Below, piece after piece: positions 35,893 to 44,401 of a DNA stretch of 64,000 bases; within the stretch, counting starts at the first letter, position 1; each line of letters opens with the position of its first letter. Origin of the DNA: Serratia sp. M24T3 (GTDB lineage Bacteria > Pseudomonadota > Gammaproteobacteria > Enterobacterales > Enterobacteriaceae). The notes beneath the pieces are model-generated. The model searched no databases and was not told the origin of the DNA. It saw only the letters and a program-made list of their open reading frames with translations. Made by a program: the position numbers and the translations under genes. The DNA is taken from assembly GCF_000257645.1 (NCBI RefSeq), contig NZ_AJHJ01000013.1, forward strand, positions 49,735 to 113,734, written 5' to 3'.

Positions 35893-37270
35893 CGCGTTTC
35901 CCCCGGTGGTGATAGGAGCCGGTCCTGCGGGCGTTCGTGCGGCGCAAACGCTGGTCGAGCACGGCCTGCATCCAATAGTTATCGACGAATCACCTCGCGC
36001 GGGCGGGCAAATTTATCGCCAGCAGCCGCCTCATTTTCAGCGTACGCCGCGCCAAATTTATGGCTTCGATGCCCGCGCGGCGCAGGCAGTCCACCAAACT
36101 TTTGAACAACTTACTGGCCAGATAGACTATCGCCCGTCTGAACTGGCATGGGGAGCCGACGAACAGGCGCTGGATCTGTGGAATGCGCACAGCCAAAAGT
36201 TTAGCCGCGTGCCGTGGCGGCAGGTGATCATTGCCACGGGCGCTACCGACCGGATCCTGCCGTTTCCCGGCTGGACCTTGCCGGGCGTCTACTCACTCGG
36301 CGGCGCACAGGTGGCGCTGAAATATCAGGGTTGTTCGATTGGCCGCAAGGTGGTGTTGGCAGGCAGCGGCCCACTGCTTTACCTGCTGGCCTGGCAGTAC
36401 AGGAAAGCCGGTGTCGATGTACGCGCAGTGCTCGACTACGCCGATTCTGCCCAAAAGATGGCCGCACTGCCGGCACTGAGTAAAGCACCTAAAGTACTGA
36501 TGAAAGGACTGTATTTTATCGCCTGGTTGCGCAGTCAGGGCGTTGCTCTGCATTCCGGCGCACGTATCCTCTCCGCGACCGGCGAAACTCAGGTCAGCGG
36601 CCTGCGTTGGCAATCTAAAAATCATCCGCAACGAATTGAGCAAATTGACTGCGACGCAGTGGCCTTTGGCTATGGCCTGCGATCAGAAACCCAACTGGCC
36701 GACCTGTTCGGCTGTGAATTTGACTATTCCACTCGCCAGCGCGCGTGGCTGCCGCGCCAGCAGCAAGGAGCCAGCAGCAAAAAAGGCGTTTATCTGGCGG
36801 GTGACGGCGCGGGCATTCTCGGCGCCGCCGCCGCTGAACTTAGCGGAGAACGAGCGGCGCTTCGTCTGCTACAACAGGCTGATATCCCGATTAATAATCG
36901 TAGACTGAGTGCAATCAACCAGCGTCTGGATCGCTTCAATCATTTTGCTCGCGGGCTGGATAACGCTTTTCCTTTTCCCGATGATTGGGCGTCCAGCGCA
37001 CCGGACGACACGATTATTTGCCGCTGTGAGCAGGTGAGCGCCGGAGAAATACGCCGCACTATCGCCGAAACCGGCTGTCGCGAAATAAACCAGCTCAAGG
37101 CGTTTTGCCGCAGCGGCATGGGTCGCTGTCAGGGTCGGATGTGCGGCATTGCGACTGCAGAACTGCTTGCCTCCACCAGCGGTCAATCTACCGAGCAGTC
37201 TGGCCGCCTGCGCGCACAAATTCCGATCAAACCAATCCCAGTGTTTACTGCGGAGAAAGAGCATGATTAA
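35885..37270 (+). CDS. FAD/NAD-binding subunit of the amine oxidoreductase (HcnB/OoxA/LhpE-like)
   Basis: It has 461 residues from the ATG at 35885, which overlaps the previous gene by 8 bases. The N-terminal FAD motif is VIGAGPAGVRAAQTLVEHG, a second dinucleotide fold starts near GRKVVLAGSGPLLYLLAW, and GVYLAGDGAGILGA is the FAD C-motif. The C-terminus has a BFD-like 2Fe-2S domain (IICRCEQVSAGEIRR, then CRSGMGRCQGRMCG). This is the layout of opine oxidase subunit A. It overlaps the next gene by 8 bases. Confidence 0.88.
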   Translation: MNNAFPPVVIGAGPAGVRAAQTLVEHGLHPIVIDESPRAGGQIYRQQPPHFQRTPRQIYGFDARAAQAVHQTFEQLTGQIDYRPSELAWGADEQALDLWNAHSQKFSRVPWRQVIIATGATDRILPFPGWTLPGVYSLGGAQVALKYQGCSIGRKVVLAGSGPLLYLLAWQYRKAGVDVRAVLDYADSAQKMAALPALSKAPKVLMKGLYFIAWLRSQGVALHSGARILSATGETQVSGLRWQSKNHPQRIEQIDCDAVAFGYGLRSETQLADLFGCEFDYSTRQRAWLPRQQQGASSKKGVYLAGDGAGILGAAAAELSGERAALRLLQQADIPINNRRLSAINQRLDRFNHFARGLDNAFPFPDDWASSAPDDTIICRCEQVSAGEIRRTIAETGCREINQLKAFCRSGMGRCQGRMCGIATAELLASTSGQSTEQSGRLRAQIPIKPIPVFTAEKEHD

Positions 37271-38378
37271 CCCTCAATCTGCGGACGTTGTCATTATTGG
37301 CGGCGGTATTGTTGGCTGTTCGGCGGCGCTGTCGTTGAGCCGTCGTGGATTGCGGGTCATTTTGCTGGAAAGAGACACCTGCGGCAGTCGCTCCAGCGGA
37401 GTCAATTTTGGCGGCGTGCGTCGCCAGGGGCGCACCATCGAGCAGCTTCCTCTGGCGGTGCGCGCGAAAAGAATTTGGGACACCTTGCCCGACTATATCG
37501 GCATCGACGGGGAATATATTCAAAGCGGTCACCTCAAGTTGGCCCGATCACAGCAGGAGTTTGCCGAACTGGAAAGTTACCGTGAACGCACGCGCGACTT
37601 TGGCCTCGATTTGCAATTGATTGGACCCATGACGCTGCGCCAGCGCTTTTCGTGGCTGGCCAGCAATGTCACCGGCGGCTCTTACTGCCCGCAAGACGGA
37701 CAGGCTAATCCACGACTGGTATCACCGGCCTTCGCCGCAGCGGCACGTAGAGCCGGAACTTTGATTTTTGAACGTTTCACCGTTAGCGGCATCGAGAAGC
37801 TGTCTGAAGAATTCCATGTCAGTGGCGCGGACGGGAGCCGGTTTACCGCGCCTAACCTGCTAAATTGCGCCGGGGCCTGGAGCAAGGATCTCGCCGCACA
37901 GTTTGGTGATGAAGTGCCGCTCACTCAAGGTTATCCGGCAATGGCGGTCACCGAGCCGCTACCGTTTTTTATCCCTTATAGCCTGGGTGTATGCGGCAGC
38001 GAGGTGTATTGCCGCCAAGTTCAGCGCGGCAACGTGGTGATGGGCGGCGGACGCGGCATTGGCCTAACCGATTCTACCAGTCGTTCCACCGCCGAGATGC
38101 TGCAAACGCTGATGGCTCGCATCGTCCGGCTGATCCCCTCGATGCGCAATGTGCAGATTATCCGTACCTGGAGCGGCGTCGAAGCCTATACGCCAGACAA
38201 ACAGCCAATCCTATGTGCCAGCCCGACAACCGCCGGACTGTTTCACGGCTTTGGCTTATCCGGCGCTGGTTTTGAGATAGGCCCGGCAGTGGGAGAAGTT
38301 CTGGCCGACCTGGTCATTGATGGCCGTACCGAGACGCCGATCCATACTTTTGATTTACAGCGATTTACCCTGTCGTAG
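37263..38378 (+). CDS. FAD-dependent amine/D-amino-acid oxidoreductase subunit (DadA-like; HcnC/OoxB/LhpB-like)
   Basis: Catalytic subunit, 371 residues from the ATG at 37263, which overlaps the previous gene; a longer frame starting upstream would run through it. DAO-family motifs are VVIIGGGIVGCSAALSLSRRGL, LLERDTCGSRSSGVNFGGVRRQ, CPQDGQANPRLVSPAFAAAARR and, near the C-terminus, WSGVEAYTPDKQPIL and GFGLSGAGFEIGPAVGEVLADL. It probably oxidises the C-N bond of a secondary amine or D-amino acid, with electrons passed to the two iron-sulphur subunits. The exact substrate is not evident. Confidence 0.88.
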   Translation: MINPQSADVVIIGGGIVGCSAALSLSRRGLRVILLERDTCGSRSSGVNFGGVRRQGRTIEQLPLAVRAKRIWDTLPDYIGIDGEYIQSGHLKLARSQQEFAELESYRERTRDFGLDLQLIGPMTLRQRFSWLASNVTGGSYCPQDGQANPRLVSPAFAAAARRAGTLIFERFTVSGIEKLSEEFHVSGADGSRFTAPNLLNCAGAWSKDLAAQFGDEVPLTQGYPAMAVTEPLPFFIPYSLGVCGSEVYCRQVQRGNVVMGGGRGIGLTDSTSRSTAEMLQTLMARIVRLIPSMRNVQIIRTWSGVEAYTPDKQPILCASPTTAGLFHGFGLSGAGFEIGPAVGEVLADLVIDGRTETPIHTFDLQRFTLS

Positions 38379-38435
38379 GCCGCTGGTCTGCAGGTTTAGC
38401 ATCTTGAAAATTTCCCCACTACTCAGGAGTCAACG

Positions 38436-39494
38436 ATGAAAACTGTTTCTGGTTCGCGAATTTCCTTCATGGCGTTTAGTCTGGCAGCGGTACTGATGTC
38501 GTCTTCTCTGGCGGCTCAGGCAGAAACTACGCTTTATGTTGGCATGAACGGTGGCACCATGCAGCAAACCTATACCGATTACGTATTCCCGCCATTCGAG
38601 AAGGCCAATAACGTTAAAGTGGTGGTCGTTCCGGGAACCTCATCCGATATTCTTGCCAAGGCGATCGCCAGCAAAGAACGTCCGCAGATGCACCTGATGT
38701 TCCTTGACGATGGGGTAATGTATCGCGCTATCAGCATGAATTTATGTGAGAAACAGCAACCGTCACCCGCGAGTGCACAGCTGTATCCTCAGGCGCACAT
38801 TGAAGGCGATATGGCGACCGGGATCAGCATGGGGCTAACCGGATTGGGCTATAACACCAAAATATTTGCCGAGAATAAATGGCCGGCACCCACCTCGTGG
38901 AACGATCTTGCCGATCCTAAATACAAAGGCAAAGTGGTATTCCAGTCGCTGCCGTCTTCAACTTTTGGCCTGCACGGTTTCCTGATGATTAACCGCCTGC
39001 ACGGCGGTACCGAGAGCAATGTCGAGCCGGGATTCAAGGCGTGGCCAAGCACCGTCGGACCCAACGTGAAGGTGTACATCGCCAACTCGGCCACGCTTGC
39101 AGAAATGATCCAGACCAGTCAGGCAGCGATTTTTCCCTTCACCCCAACACTCGCCGCGGCGCTGAAAAGTCAGGGTCTGCCGGTAGCCTACGCCTCGCCG
39201 AAAGAAGGCGGCGTGCTGCTGATGTCAGCGCAGTGTGTGCTTGCCAACAACAGCTCGCCGGAATTGGCGCAAAAACTGGCGGCCTGGGTTATCTCGCCTG
39301 AAGCGCAGAAACTGGCGCTGGATCACGCCGCCTACAGCCCGACGAATACTCAGGTTACGGAAAGTGGCGCTGCCGGAGAACAGTTAAAACAGATGCAGTC
39401 TTACGTTAAAAACGCCGTGGTGCTGGACTGGAAAACCATTAATCAAAATCGTCCTAAATGGAATACCCAGTGGAACCGCAGCGTCGAGCAATAA
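38436..39494 (+). CDS. ABC transporter substrate-binding protein (PotD/PotF-like, family 1)
   Basis: Periplasmic receptor of the importer, 352 residues, with a signal peptide ending LAAQA-ETTLYV. SBP family 1/PotD-like phrases are GMNGGTMQQTYTDYVFPPFEKANNVKVVVVPGTSSDILAKAIASK, GLGYNTKIFAE and PTSWNDLADPKYKGKV. CAGGAG lies 8 bases before the ATG. It is the last gene of the IclR-flanked operon, unusual in that the binding protein comes after the enzymes. The acidic polyamine-binding residues cannot be confirmed, so polyamine specificity should not be assumed. Confidence 0.9.
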   Translation: MKTVSGSRISFMAFSLAAVLMSSSLAAQAETTLYVGMNGGTMQQTYTDYVFPPFEKANNVKVVVVPGTSSDILAKAIASKERPQMHLMFLDDGVMYRAISMNLCEKQQPSPASAQLYPQAHIEGDMATGISMGLTGLGYNTKIFAENKWPAPTSWNDLADPKYKGKVVFQSLPSSTFGLHGFLMINRLHGGTESNVEPGFKAWPSTVGPNVKVYIANSATLAEMIQTSQAAIFPFTPTLAAALKSQGLPVAYASPKEGGVLLMSAQCVLANNSSPELAQKLAAWVISPEAQKLALDHAAYSPTNTQVTESGAAGEQLKQMQSYVKNAVVLDWKTINQNRPKWNTQWNRSVEQ

Positions 39495-39519
39495 GATAAT
39501 CACCTTTTCCAACTCAGGC

Positions 39520-39538
39520 AGGGGCGTGAATCGCCCCT
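39520..39538 (+). terminator. Hairpin between convergent operons
   Basis: AGGGGCG (39520-39526) pairs with CGCCCCT (39532-39538) around TGAAT. It touches the stop codon of the convergent amidohydrolase gene. Only two T residues follow, so it is a weak terminator candidate. Confidence 0.4.
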
Positions 39539-40641
39539 TAACCCAGCACTCTTTTCACGCAGCCTTTAAATACTCTTACGCCAATTTCTAGCGCCTCAAG
39601 GTCAAAGCGCATCTCAGGATGATGTAGCCCCGGCGTCAGATTGGCACCCAAACCCCAGAAACCCGTTTTCACCTGCGGACACTGACGCGGATAGTGGAAG
39701 AAATCTTCACTGCCCGGCGTGAATTTCGGCTCGGTCAGACCTTCAGGTCCTAACACTTCGACAATCGACTCGGCAATGATTGCTGTTATCTCATCGTTAA
39801 CGATAGCCGCAGGCATCTCCTTCATCACTCTACTCTCAGCGCTGGCACCCAATGCCGCCACGCTGTGTTCAATAGCTTTTAACACCTTGGCTTTAAGCTC
39901 ATCCATCGGCTCGTTGTACTGCGAACGCAGATCCCAACAAACGGTCGCGATATCAGGCACCGAGTTGGTCACGCCTGCATCGCAAAGGAAACGCGTAGCC
40001 TTGACGCTCCAGGTCAGGTTCGGCGCAAGATGAATCGTATTGACCGCCTGTACGGCAGCCACGGCGGCGTCCAGCGCATTAATACCAAGATGCGGGCGCG
40101 CCGCATGCGAAGGCAAACCGGTAATCGTAGCCTCGACGGTCGCGCAGGCCGAATACAGCATCGCCGGAACCGCCTGCCCCATAGGGCATTCTTCCAGTGG
40201 ACGAACGTGAAAACCCAGCAGCATATCGACGTCGTCCAGCGCGCCGCCTTCTACCATCGCCAACGCCCCCGTTCCCAGCTCTTCGGCAGGCTGGAACAGA
40301 ATTTTAAGACGGCCTTTTTTGACTATCCCTTCCTTTATCACTTCCTGAGCAGTGGCCAGCACCACAGAAGAATGACCGTCGTGACCGCAGGTGTGACGCG
40401 CGACCAGCTGACCATCGATAATATGACCGAGCGCATCCATATCAGCGCGCAACGCCATCACCGGGCCAGGTTGGCCGCTGTCCAGCTCGGCAATAATGCC
40501 GGTGGTGCCGTTAACATTTCGGGTGACTTTAAAACCTGCCGCTTCCAGTGCCTCGGCGATATAGGCCGAAGTTTTGAACTCCACGAAGCCCAGTTCGGGG
40601 ATCTGATGCAAATGCTGATAGTGAGCTAATGTTTTTGACAC
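39538..40641 (-). CDS. M20 family amidohydrolase (HipO/AbgB-like N-acyl-amino-acid hydrolase)
   Basis: Metal-dependent amidohydrolase of 367 residues. Start is GTG at 40641 with AGGAGA 8 bases upstream. M20D motifs are HQIPELGFVEFKTSAYIAEAL, MALRADMDAL, HTCGHDGHSSVVLA with the metal-binding His/Asp pair, LFQPAEELGTGA and GFHVRPL. Members hydrolyse N-acyl or amide-linked amino acids in the cytoplasm. Here it follows YjiH and YjiG genes on the same strand, in the position iadA (isoaspartyl dipeptidase) takes in E. coli, which suggests a dipeptide- or amide-type substrate carried by YjiHG. That link is inferred. Confidence 0.88.
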   Translation of the reverse strand: MSKTLAHYQHLHQIPELGFVEFKTSAYIAEALEAAGFKVTRNVNGTTGIIAELDSGQPGPVMALRADMDALGHIIDGQLVARHTCGHDGHSSVVLATAQEVIKEGIVKKGRLKILFQPAEELGTGALAMVEGGALDDVDMLLGFHVRPLEECPMGQAVPAMLYSACATVEATITGLPSHAARPHLGINALDAAVAAVQAVNTIHLAPNLTWSVKATRFLCDAGVTNSVPDIATVCWDLRSQYNEPMDELKAKVLKAIEHSVAALGASAESRVMKEMPAAIVNDEITAIIAESIVEVLGPEGLTEPKFTPGSEDFFHYPRQCPQVKTGFWGLGANLTPGLHHPEMRFDLEALEIGVRVFKGCVKRVLG

Positions 40642-40693
40642 GAAATCGTCTCCTGTAAAACTTCACAGTTACTGTTTAGGCCGAAATGCGTTA

Positions 40694-41161
40694 TCAGGAG
40701 ATAATCCGCATAACAATCATGGCGATAATAGAGTTAAAGATGCTGGTCAGCATTAACAGCGGCCAATATTTTTTTGGCACATCGGCAACGCCCAACAGGC
40801 GGCCCATGTATTGCAACTGCGACCCCATCAAGAAGATTGCAGGAGCCAAAATAGTGATTTGCGCTGGGTCCAGCGTGCCTTTGGTCAACAGGCTGATCGC
40901 CACACCAGTACCAGCCGATGATGACAGCCAGGCGGTCAGCAACACGGTTACCGCCTCTCCCGGCAGCCCCAGCAAGCCCATTAATGGTGCAAAAACGTGA
41001 CCAATCAGGTTCATTACGCCCAAGAGGTTCAGGATCTCGGAAATGACGTAAGCCATGACCACGTTCGGCATCAGGTTATTAATTGCGATATTGAAACCTT
41101 TGCGCGCACCAATAACGAAAATATCAAACGGATTATTATTAACTTTGGCTACATTACTCAT
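40694..41161 (-). CDS. yjiG: YjiG-family inner-membrane protein
   Basis: Polytopic membrane protein of 155 residues of the nucleoside-recognition (Gate)/SpmB-like type. Typical phrases are NIAINNLMPNVVMAYVISEILNLLG, FAPLMGLLGLPGEAVTVLLTAWLSSSAGTGV and APAIFLMGSQLQYMGRLLG. The ATG at 41161 has AAGGA 8 bases upstream and overlaps the yjiH stop; the in-frame TTG two codons earlier is too close to that site. With YjiH it is predicted to form a two-part transporter. The substrate is unknown. Confidence 0.87.
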   Translation of the reverse strand: MSNVAKVNNNPFDIFVIGARKGFNIAINNLMPNVVMAYVISEILNLLGVMNLIGHVFAPLMGLLGLPGEAVTVLLTAWLSSSAGTGVAISLLTKGTLDPAQITILAPAIFLMGSQLQYMGRLLGVADVPKKYWPLLMLTSIFNSIIAMIVMRIIS

Positions 41162-41837
41162 TCTCAAAATCCTTCTTATAAACAGTACTCAACATAAAGC
41201 GAACAAACACGGCACCGACAAATTTCAAAACAAACATCAACAACAGCGGGATAATCACCGGCAGCGTTAATGAAGCAAACATTGCGGACCCAATCGAAAA
41301 ATAGTTATTAATAAGTCCCGCGCCGGAATACTGCCAGGCTCCCATGATCACCACGTCTTTGCGGGTGATGCGTTTGCTGTCGTACAGCTCTTTACTCAGC
41401 GCTGCGCCCGCGTCGGTACTTTGCAGGTCAGTAATCAACGCCAGTCCGGTATGCCCCGGAATGCCGAGGATCGGTTTTAGCAATGGAGTCAGTAACTTGT
41501 GCGCCGCACGAATAGCGCCGTAATGGGTGAAAATTTCCAGCAGGCCCAGTGCCAGCATCACCGTTGGCACCAATGACAGCGCGAACAGGAAGCCGGCTTT
41601 AGCTGAGAGTCCGCCTGCGCCGACGAAAGTATCGGTAGCCGGATTTTTCATTGTGCCAAACGAGCCACCTAGGGTAGTAAAGTCAAAAGCACCCAGCCAG
41701 GCCTTGCCGTCAACTTTCAAAAACGCGCCCGAGAACATCAGGATTACGGCGATCAGCGCGATGTAAGCGCCCTTACCCACCTTCCACTCTTCGGCCTCTG
41801 CCGCCGGTTTATCTTCAGATAGTCGTGTGTCTGTCAT
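41154..41837 (-). CDS. yjiH: YjiH-family inner-membrane protein
   Basis: Membrane protein of 227 residues from the ATG at 41837, preceded by AGGGAAG; the length equals that of E. coli YjiH as I recall it. SpmA/Gate features are GKGAYIALIAVILMFSGAFLKVDG, LGLLEIFTHYGAIRAAHKLLTPLLKPILGIPG and SKELYDSKRITRKDVVIMGAWQYSGAGLI. First gene of the yjiH-yjiG-amidohydrolase operon. The 373 bases upstream hold a terminator of the preceding gene and AT-rich sequence, presumably with the promoter. Confidence 0.88.
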   Translation of the reverse strand: MTDTRLSEDKPAAEAEEWKVGKGAYIALIAVILMFSGAFLKVDGKAWLGAFDFTTLGGSFGTMKNPATDTFVGAGGLSAKAGFLFALSLVPTVMLALGLLEIFTHYGAIRAAHKLLTPLLKPILGIPGHTGLALITDLQSTDAGAALSKELYDSKRITRKDVVIMGAWQYSGAGLINNYFSIGSAMFASLTLPVIIPLLLMFVLKFVGAVFVRFMLSTVYKKDFENE

Positions 41838-42210
41838 GCTACTTCCCTTCTTCAAAGTAATATCAAAAAATCAATTAATCTGGTGTGTTAATGGCTTTGC
41901 GAATAATTAACCTTTCATCTGCCGGTATTTTTTTTCACTTAATTAAGAGAAGGCAGGATCCGTGCCAATATCAGTTAAATAACTAAATAAACTAAAAGAT
42001 CGATTATTAGATGACTAAAGAGAAATAAATAAGAAAATAACACTTAAGAATGCAATAAAATAAAAACAGAAAAACCGCCCCTAATTAAATAAGGACGGTA
42101 ATAAAAAGCCTAATAGCCATATTAGTGATTACACATCTCAACGCACCACCTCAGGATAATATGCACCAAAATAAGGCCCTGCTTTGGAGAGCAATTTAGG
42201 CGTTATTTGA
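41838..42210. other. Intergenic region between an M20 peptidase gene and yjiH
   Basis: 373 bases, very AT-rich from 41870 to 42110. It holds one leftward terminator-like hairpin (42055-42099) and the ribosome-binding site of yjiH. I found no small ORF with a ribosome-binding site, no RNA gene and no clear promoter hexamers, though the yjiH promoter should lie below 42055. Confidence 0.5.
42055..42099 (-). terminator. Leftward terminator after the M20 peptidase gene
   Basis: On the minus strand ACCGTCC pairs with GGGCGGT (one mismatch) around an AT loop, followed by TTTTCTGTTTTTATTTT. It would separate the peptidase transcript from yjiH. Confidence 0.6.
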
Positions 42211-43350
42211 TCATCCTTGCGGCCCGTCTTCGCCGAGAATAATTTCGGCAATCAACGCAGCGCGTAAAGGGATGTCGGCAATAATAATATGTTCATGACG
42301 GGCATGAATCCCCAGGCCGGTAGCCCCTAAACCATCAAGAGTGGCAATGCCGAGTGCCGAAGTAAAATTGCCGTCACTGCCGCCGCCCACTGATTTACCC
42401 TTGAGATCAATGCCCAGACGTTTTACTGCCTGCTGCGCCTGTTTGAACAACGCCAGATTTTGCGGTGTCTGTTCCATCGGCGGGCGCGTCATGCCACCAG
42501 TGACTTCAACTTTCGCGCCAGCAAGGTGTGGCACACAGGCTTTGATTGCCGCCTCTACGCGCAGCCCTTCAGCCAGATTGGTTACCCGCAAGTCGACGCC
42601 GAGCTGGGCATGGTCGGCAACAACGTTTAACTTGCCCCCGCCTTTTGCGACACCGATGTTAATGGTGGTACCGATTTCAGGTGCGCCCAGACTTTGCAAA
42701 TAGAGAATTTGGTGCGCCATCTCCAGCACCGCACTAATCCCTTCTTCGGGGTTATTCCCGGCATGGGCCGCGCGACCGGTGATGTGAACCTCAAAACGCC
42801 CGGACCCTTTGCGAGCTATCTTAGCCTCATAGGTTTCCGCCACTGCCGGTTCAGCGACTAACACGCGGGAAGAACCGCTGGCCTGCTGCTCAATCCATTG
42901 ACGAGAGCTTGGACTACTCAACTCTTCATCAGATGGACAAATAAATCGAATACTGTGAGCCGCCAAACCGCCGGTTTGCTGAAGTGCGCGCACTGCCCAG
43001 ATTGACTGAACCAGCCCGGCTTTCATGTCCAGCACGCCCGGCCCGTAAAGCTTGCCGTCTTTTTCGATCATCGGAATTTCGTCAATGTCCCACACGGTGT
43101 CGAAGTGCCCGAGAATGCTGGTTAGCAGCGGTCCGTTACCGACGTTGAACGACAGATGATTGCCAAGTATCTCCTGATGGCAAACCTCTGCCGCAACGCC
43201 GAGGCGCTCGGCGACAATACTTTGCAAGACTTCGCCACAGAGATCGGTTGCCTCTTTATTTAACGAAGGGGACTGTGCCTGCACTAGACGTTTAATATCG
43301 CCAAGGATCAGCGCGGCGTTCTGTTGCAGGTAATCATATGCAGATGACAT
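42211..43350 (-). CDS. M20 family metallopeptidase (carboxypeptidase G2/ArgE-like)
   Basis: It has 379 residues. Di-metal M20 motifs are SILGHFDTVWDIDEIPM (His and catalytic Asp), GPGVLDMKAGLV (bridging Asp) and FICPSDEELSSPSS (general-base Glu-Glu), followed by a dimerisation domain (FEVHITGRAAHAGNNPEEG) and GLGATGLGIHARHEHI with the last His. Such enzymes release glutamate or other amino acids from N-acyl or dipeptide substrates. There is no signal peptide. AGGAAC precedes the ATG. It is divergent from a LysR gene 125 bases away and is its likely target. Confidence 0.9.
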   Translation of the reverse strand: MSSAYDYLQQNAALILGDIKRLVQAQSPSLNKEATDLCGEVLQSIVAERLGVAAEVCHQEILGNHLSFNVGNGPLLTSILGHFDTVWDIDEIPMIEKDGKLYGPGVLDMKAGLVQSIWAVRALQQTGGLAAHSIRFICPSDEELSSPSSRQWIEQQASGSSRVLVAEPAVAETYEAKIARKGSGRFEVHITGRAAHAGNNPEEGISAVLEMAHQILYLQSLGAPEIGTTINIGVAKGGGKLNVVADHAQLGVDLRVTNLAEGLRVEAAIKACVPHLAGAKVEVTGGMTRPPMEQTPQNLALFKQAQQAVKRLGIDLKGKSVGGGSDGNFTSALGIATLDGLGATGLGIHARHEHIIIADIPLRAALIAEIILGEDGPQG

Positions 43351-43440
43351 AAAGGTTCCTGGTGTTGGCGACGGTTTATTAGTCTATTTCGATTATCACC
43401 AACCTAACGGGCTAGTTAAATGTCCATTCAATAACTATAT

Positions 43441-43459
43441 TGTTGACCTATGGGCAACA
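43441..43459. promoter_or_regulatory. Candidate LysR-type operator
   Basis: An imperfect palindrome, TGTTG-n-CC-TAT-GG-n-CAACA, with one mismatched pair, lies between the divergent M20 peptidase gene and the LysR start at 43476. Position and symmetry fit a LysR-type site; binding is inferred. Confidence 0.35.
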
Positions 43460-43475
43460 CTCGCGAGCGCAAAAA

Positions 43476-44387
43476 ATGAGCCAGCTGTTTCACGAAAAAC
43501 AAATCAGCTATTTGTATGAAGTCGGCATTCAGGGCGGTATTCGTCGAGCCGCAGATATTCTGGGGATTAACGCCTCAGTGATCAGTCGCCAAATTTCCCT
43601 GCTGGAACGCAATTTGCAACTGCCTCTGCTCGAGCGTAAAGGCCGTACCGTGGTGTTGACTGAGGCCGGAAAATTGCTGGCCGATGATTTCTTTGAAAGC
43701 CGTGAACGGCGCACGCGGCTAGAGCGCCATTTAAAAGATCTGCGCTATATGAAAGGCGGTGCGATCACTATTCGCGTTGGCGCGGGTCTGGTCGATACTT
43801 TTGTCGAAAACGTGCTGAAGACTTTTGCCGCCTCTTATCCCAACGTGTTTGTCGAGATTGTGGCGGGCAATATGCAGGAAACGCTTGCGTCTATTGTGCA
43901 GGGCGAGGCAGATATGGCGCTGGCGTTTGGGCCAATTGGCAACCCAGAACTGAAACGTCATAGCTTCCCGTGGGGGCCGATTTGCGCGGTGGTCAATCCG
44001 CAACATCCGGTCGCAAAATTAAAAACGGTGACTATCGAGGAACTGAGCAAGCATCGGTTGATCTCGCTGAGTGAAACGTTTGGTTTACAGCGACATATGA
44101 ACGCAATGTTCCAGAGTCAGGGCTATTTGTTTACCCCGGCTTACCGCTGCAACCTGTTTTCAACCGCCATGAGCCTGAGCATTTCGGGCATGGGAATTTC
44201 ATTTATGAGCGCCCAGGCGGCGGGCGAACGCATCGAACATAACATTCTGGTCGCAGTACCTATCGACCATCCAATAGCCAGCGAGGCGCAGTGCCACCTG
44301 CTGCGTAATTCCGACCGGCGGTTTACTCCAGCGGCGCATCATCTGTGGCAACTGCTGCTGAATTTTTTTCAGCAAAAGGGGGAATGA
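43476..44387 (+). CDS. LysR-family transcriptional regulator
   Basis: It has 303 residues from the ATG at 43476; an in-frame TTG 36 bases upstream would read through the palindrome. The HTH is YEVGIQGGIRRAADILGINASVISRQISLLERNLQLPLLER, and the periplasmic-binding-like effector domain follows (ITIRVGAGLVDTFVENVLKTF, EADMALAFGPIG). Divergent from the M20 peptidase gene, so it probably regulates that gene and perhaps the yjiHG operon behind it. Convergent with the PTS operon. Confidence 0.92.
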   Translation: MSQLFHEKQISYLYEVGIQGGIRRAADILGINASVISRQISLLERNLQLPLLERKGRTVVLTEAGKLLADDFFESRERRTRLERHLKDLRYMKGGAITIRVGAGLVDTFVENVLKTFAASYPNVFVEIVAGNMQETLASIVQGEADMALAFGPIGNPELKRHSFPWGPICAVVNPQHPVAKLKTVTIEELSKHRLISLSETFGLQRHMNAMFQSQGYLFTPAYRCNLFSTAMSLSISGMGISFMSAQAAGERIEHNILVAVPIDHPIASEAQCHLLRNSDRRFTPAAHHLWQLLLNFFQQKGE

Positions 44388-44395
44388 ATCCCCCT
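44377..44395. terminator. Hairpin at the convergent LysR/PTS junction
   Basis: AGGGGGA (44377-44383) pairs perfectly with TCCCCCT (44389-44395) around a 5-base loop that contains the LysR stop codon. The 14 bases between the convergent genes hold no T run, so function as a terminator is uncertain. Confidence 0.35.
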
Positions 44396-44401
44396 ATTCA
44401 C

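Noticed and set aside
35566..38378. Hydrogen cyanide synthase (hcnABC)
   Set aside because: Subunit make-up fits, but coupling to a Pot-like importer and an IclR regulator favours catabolic opine- or amino-acid-type oxidases. Kept only as an alternative.
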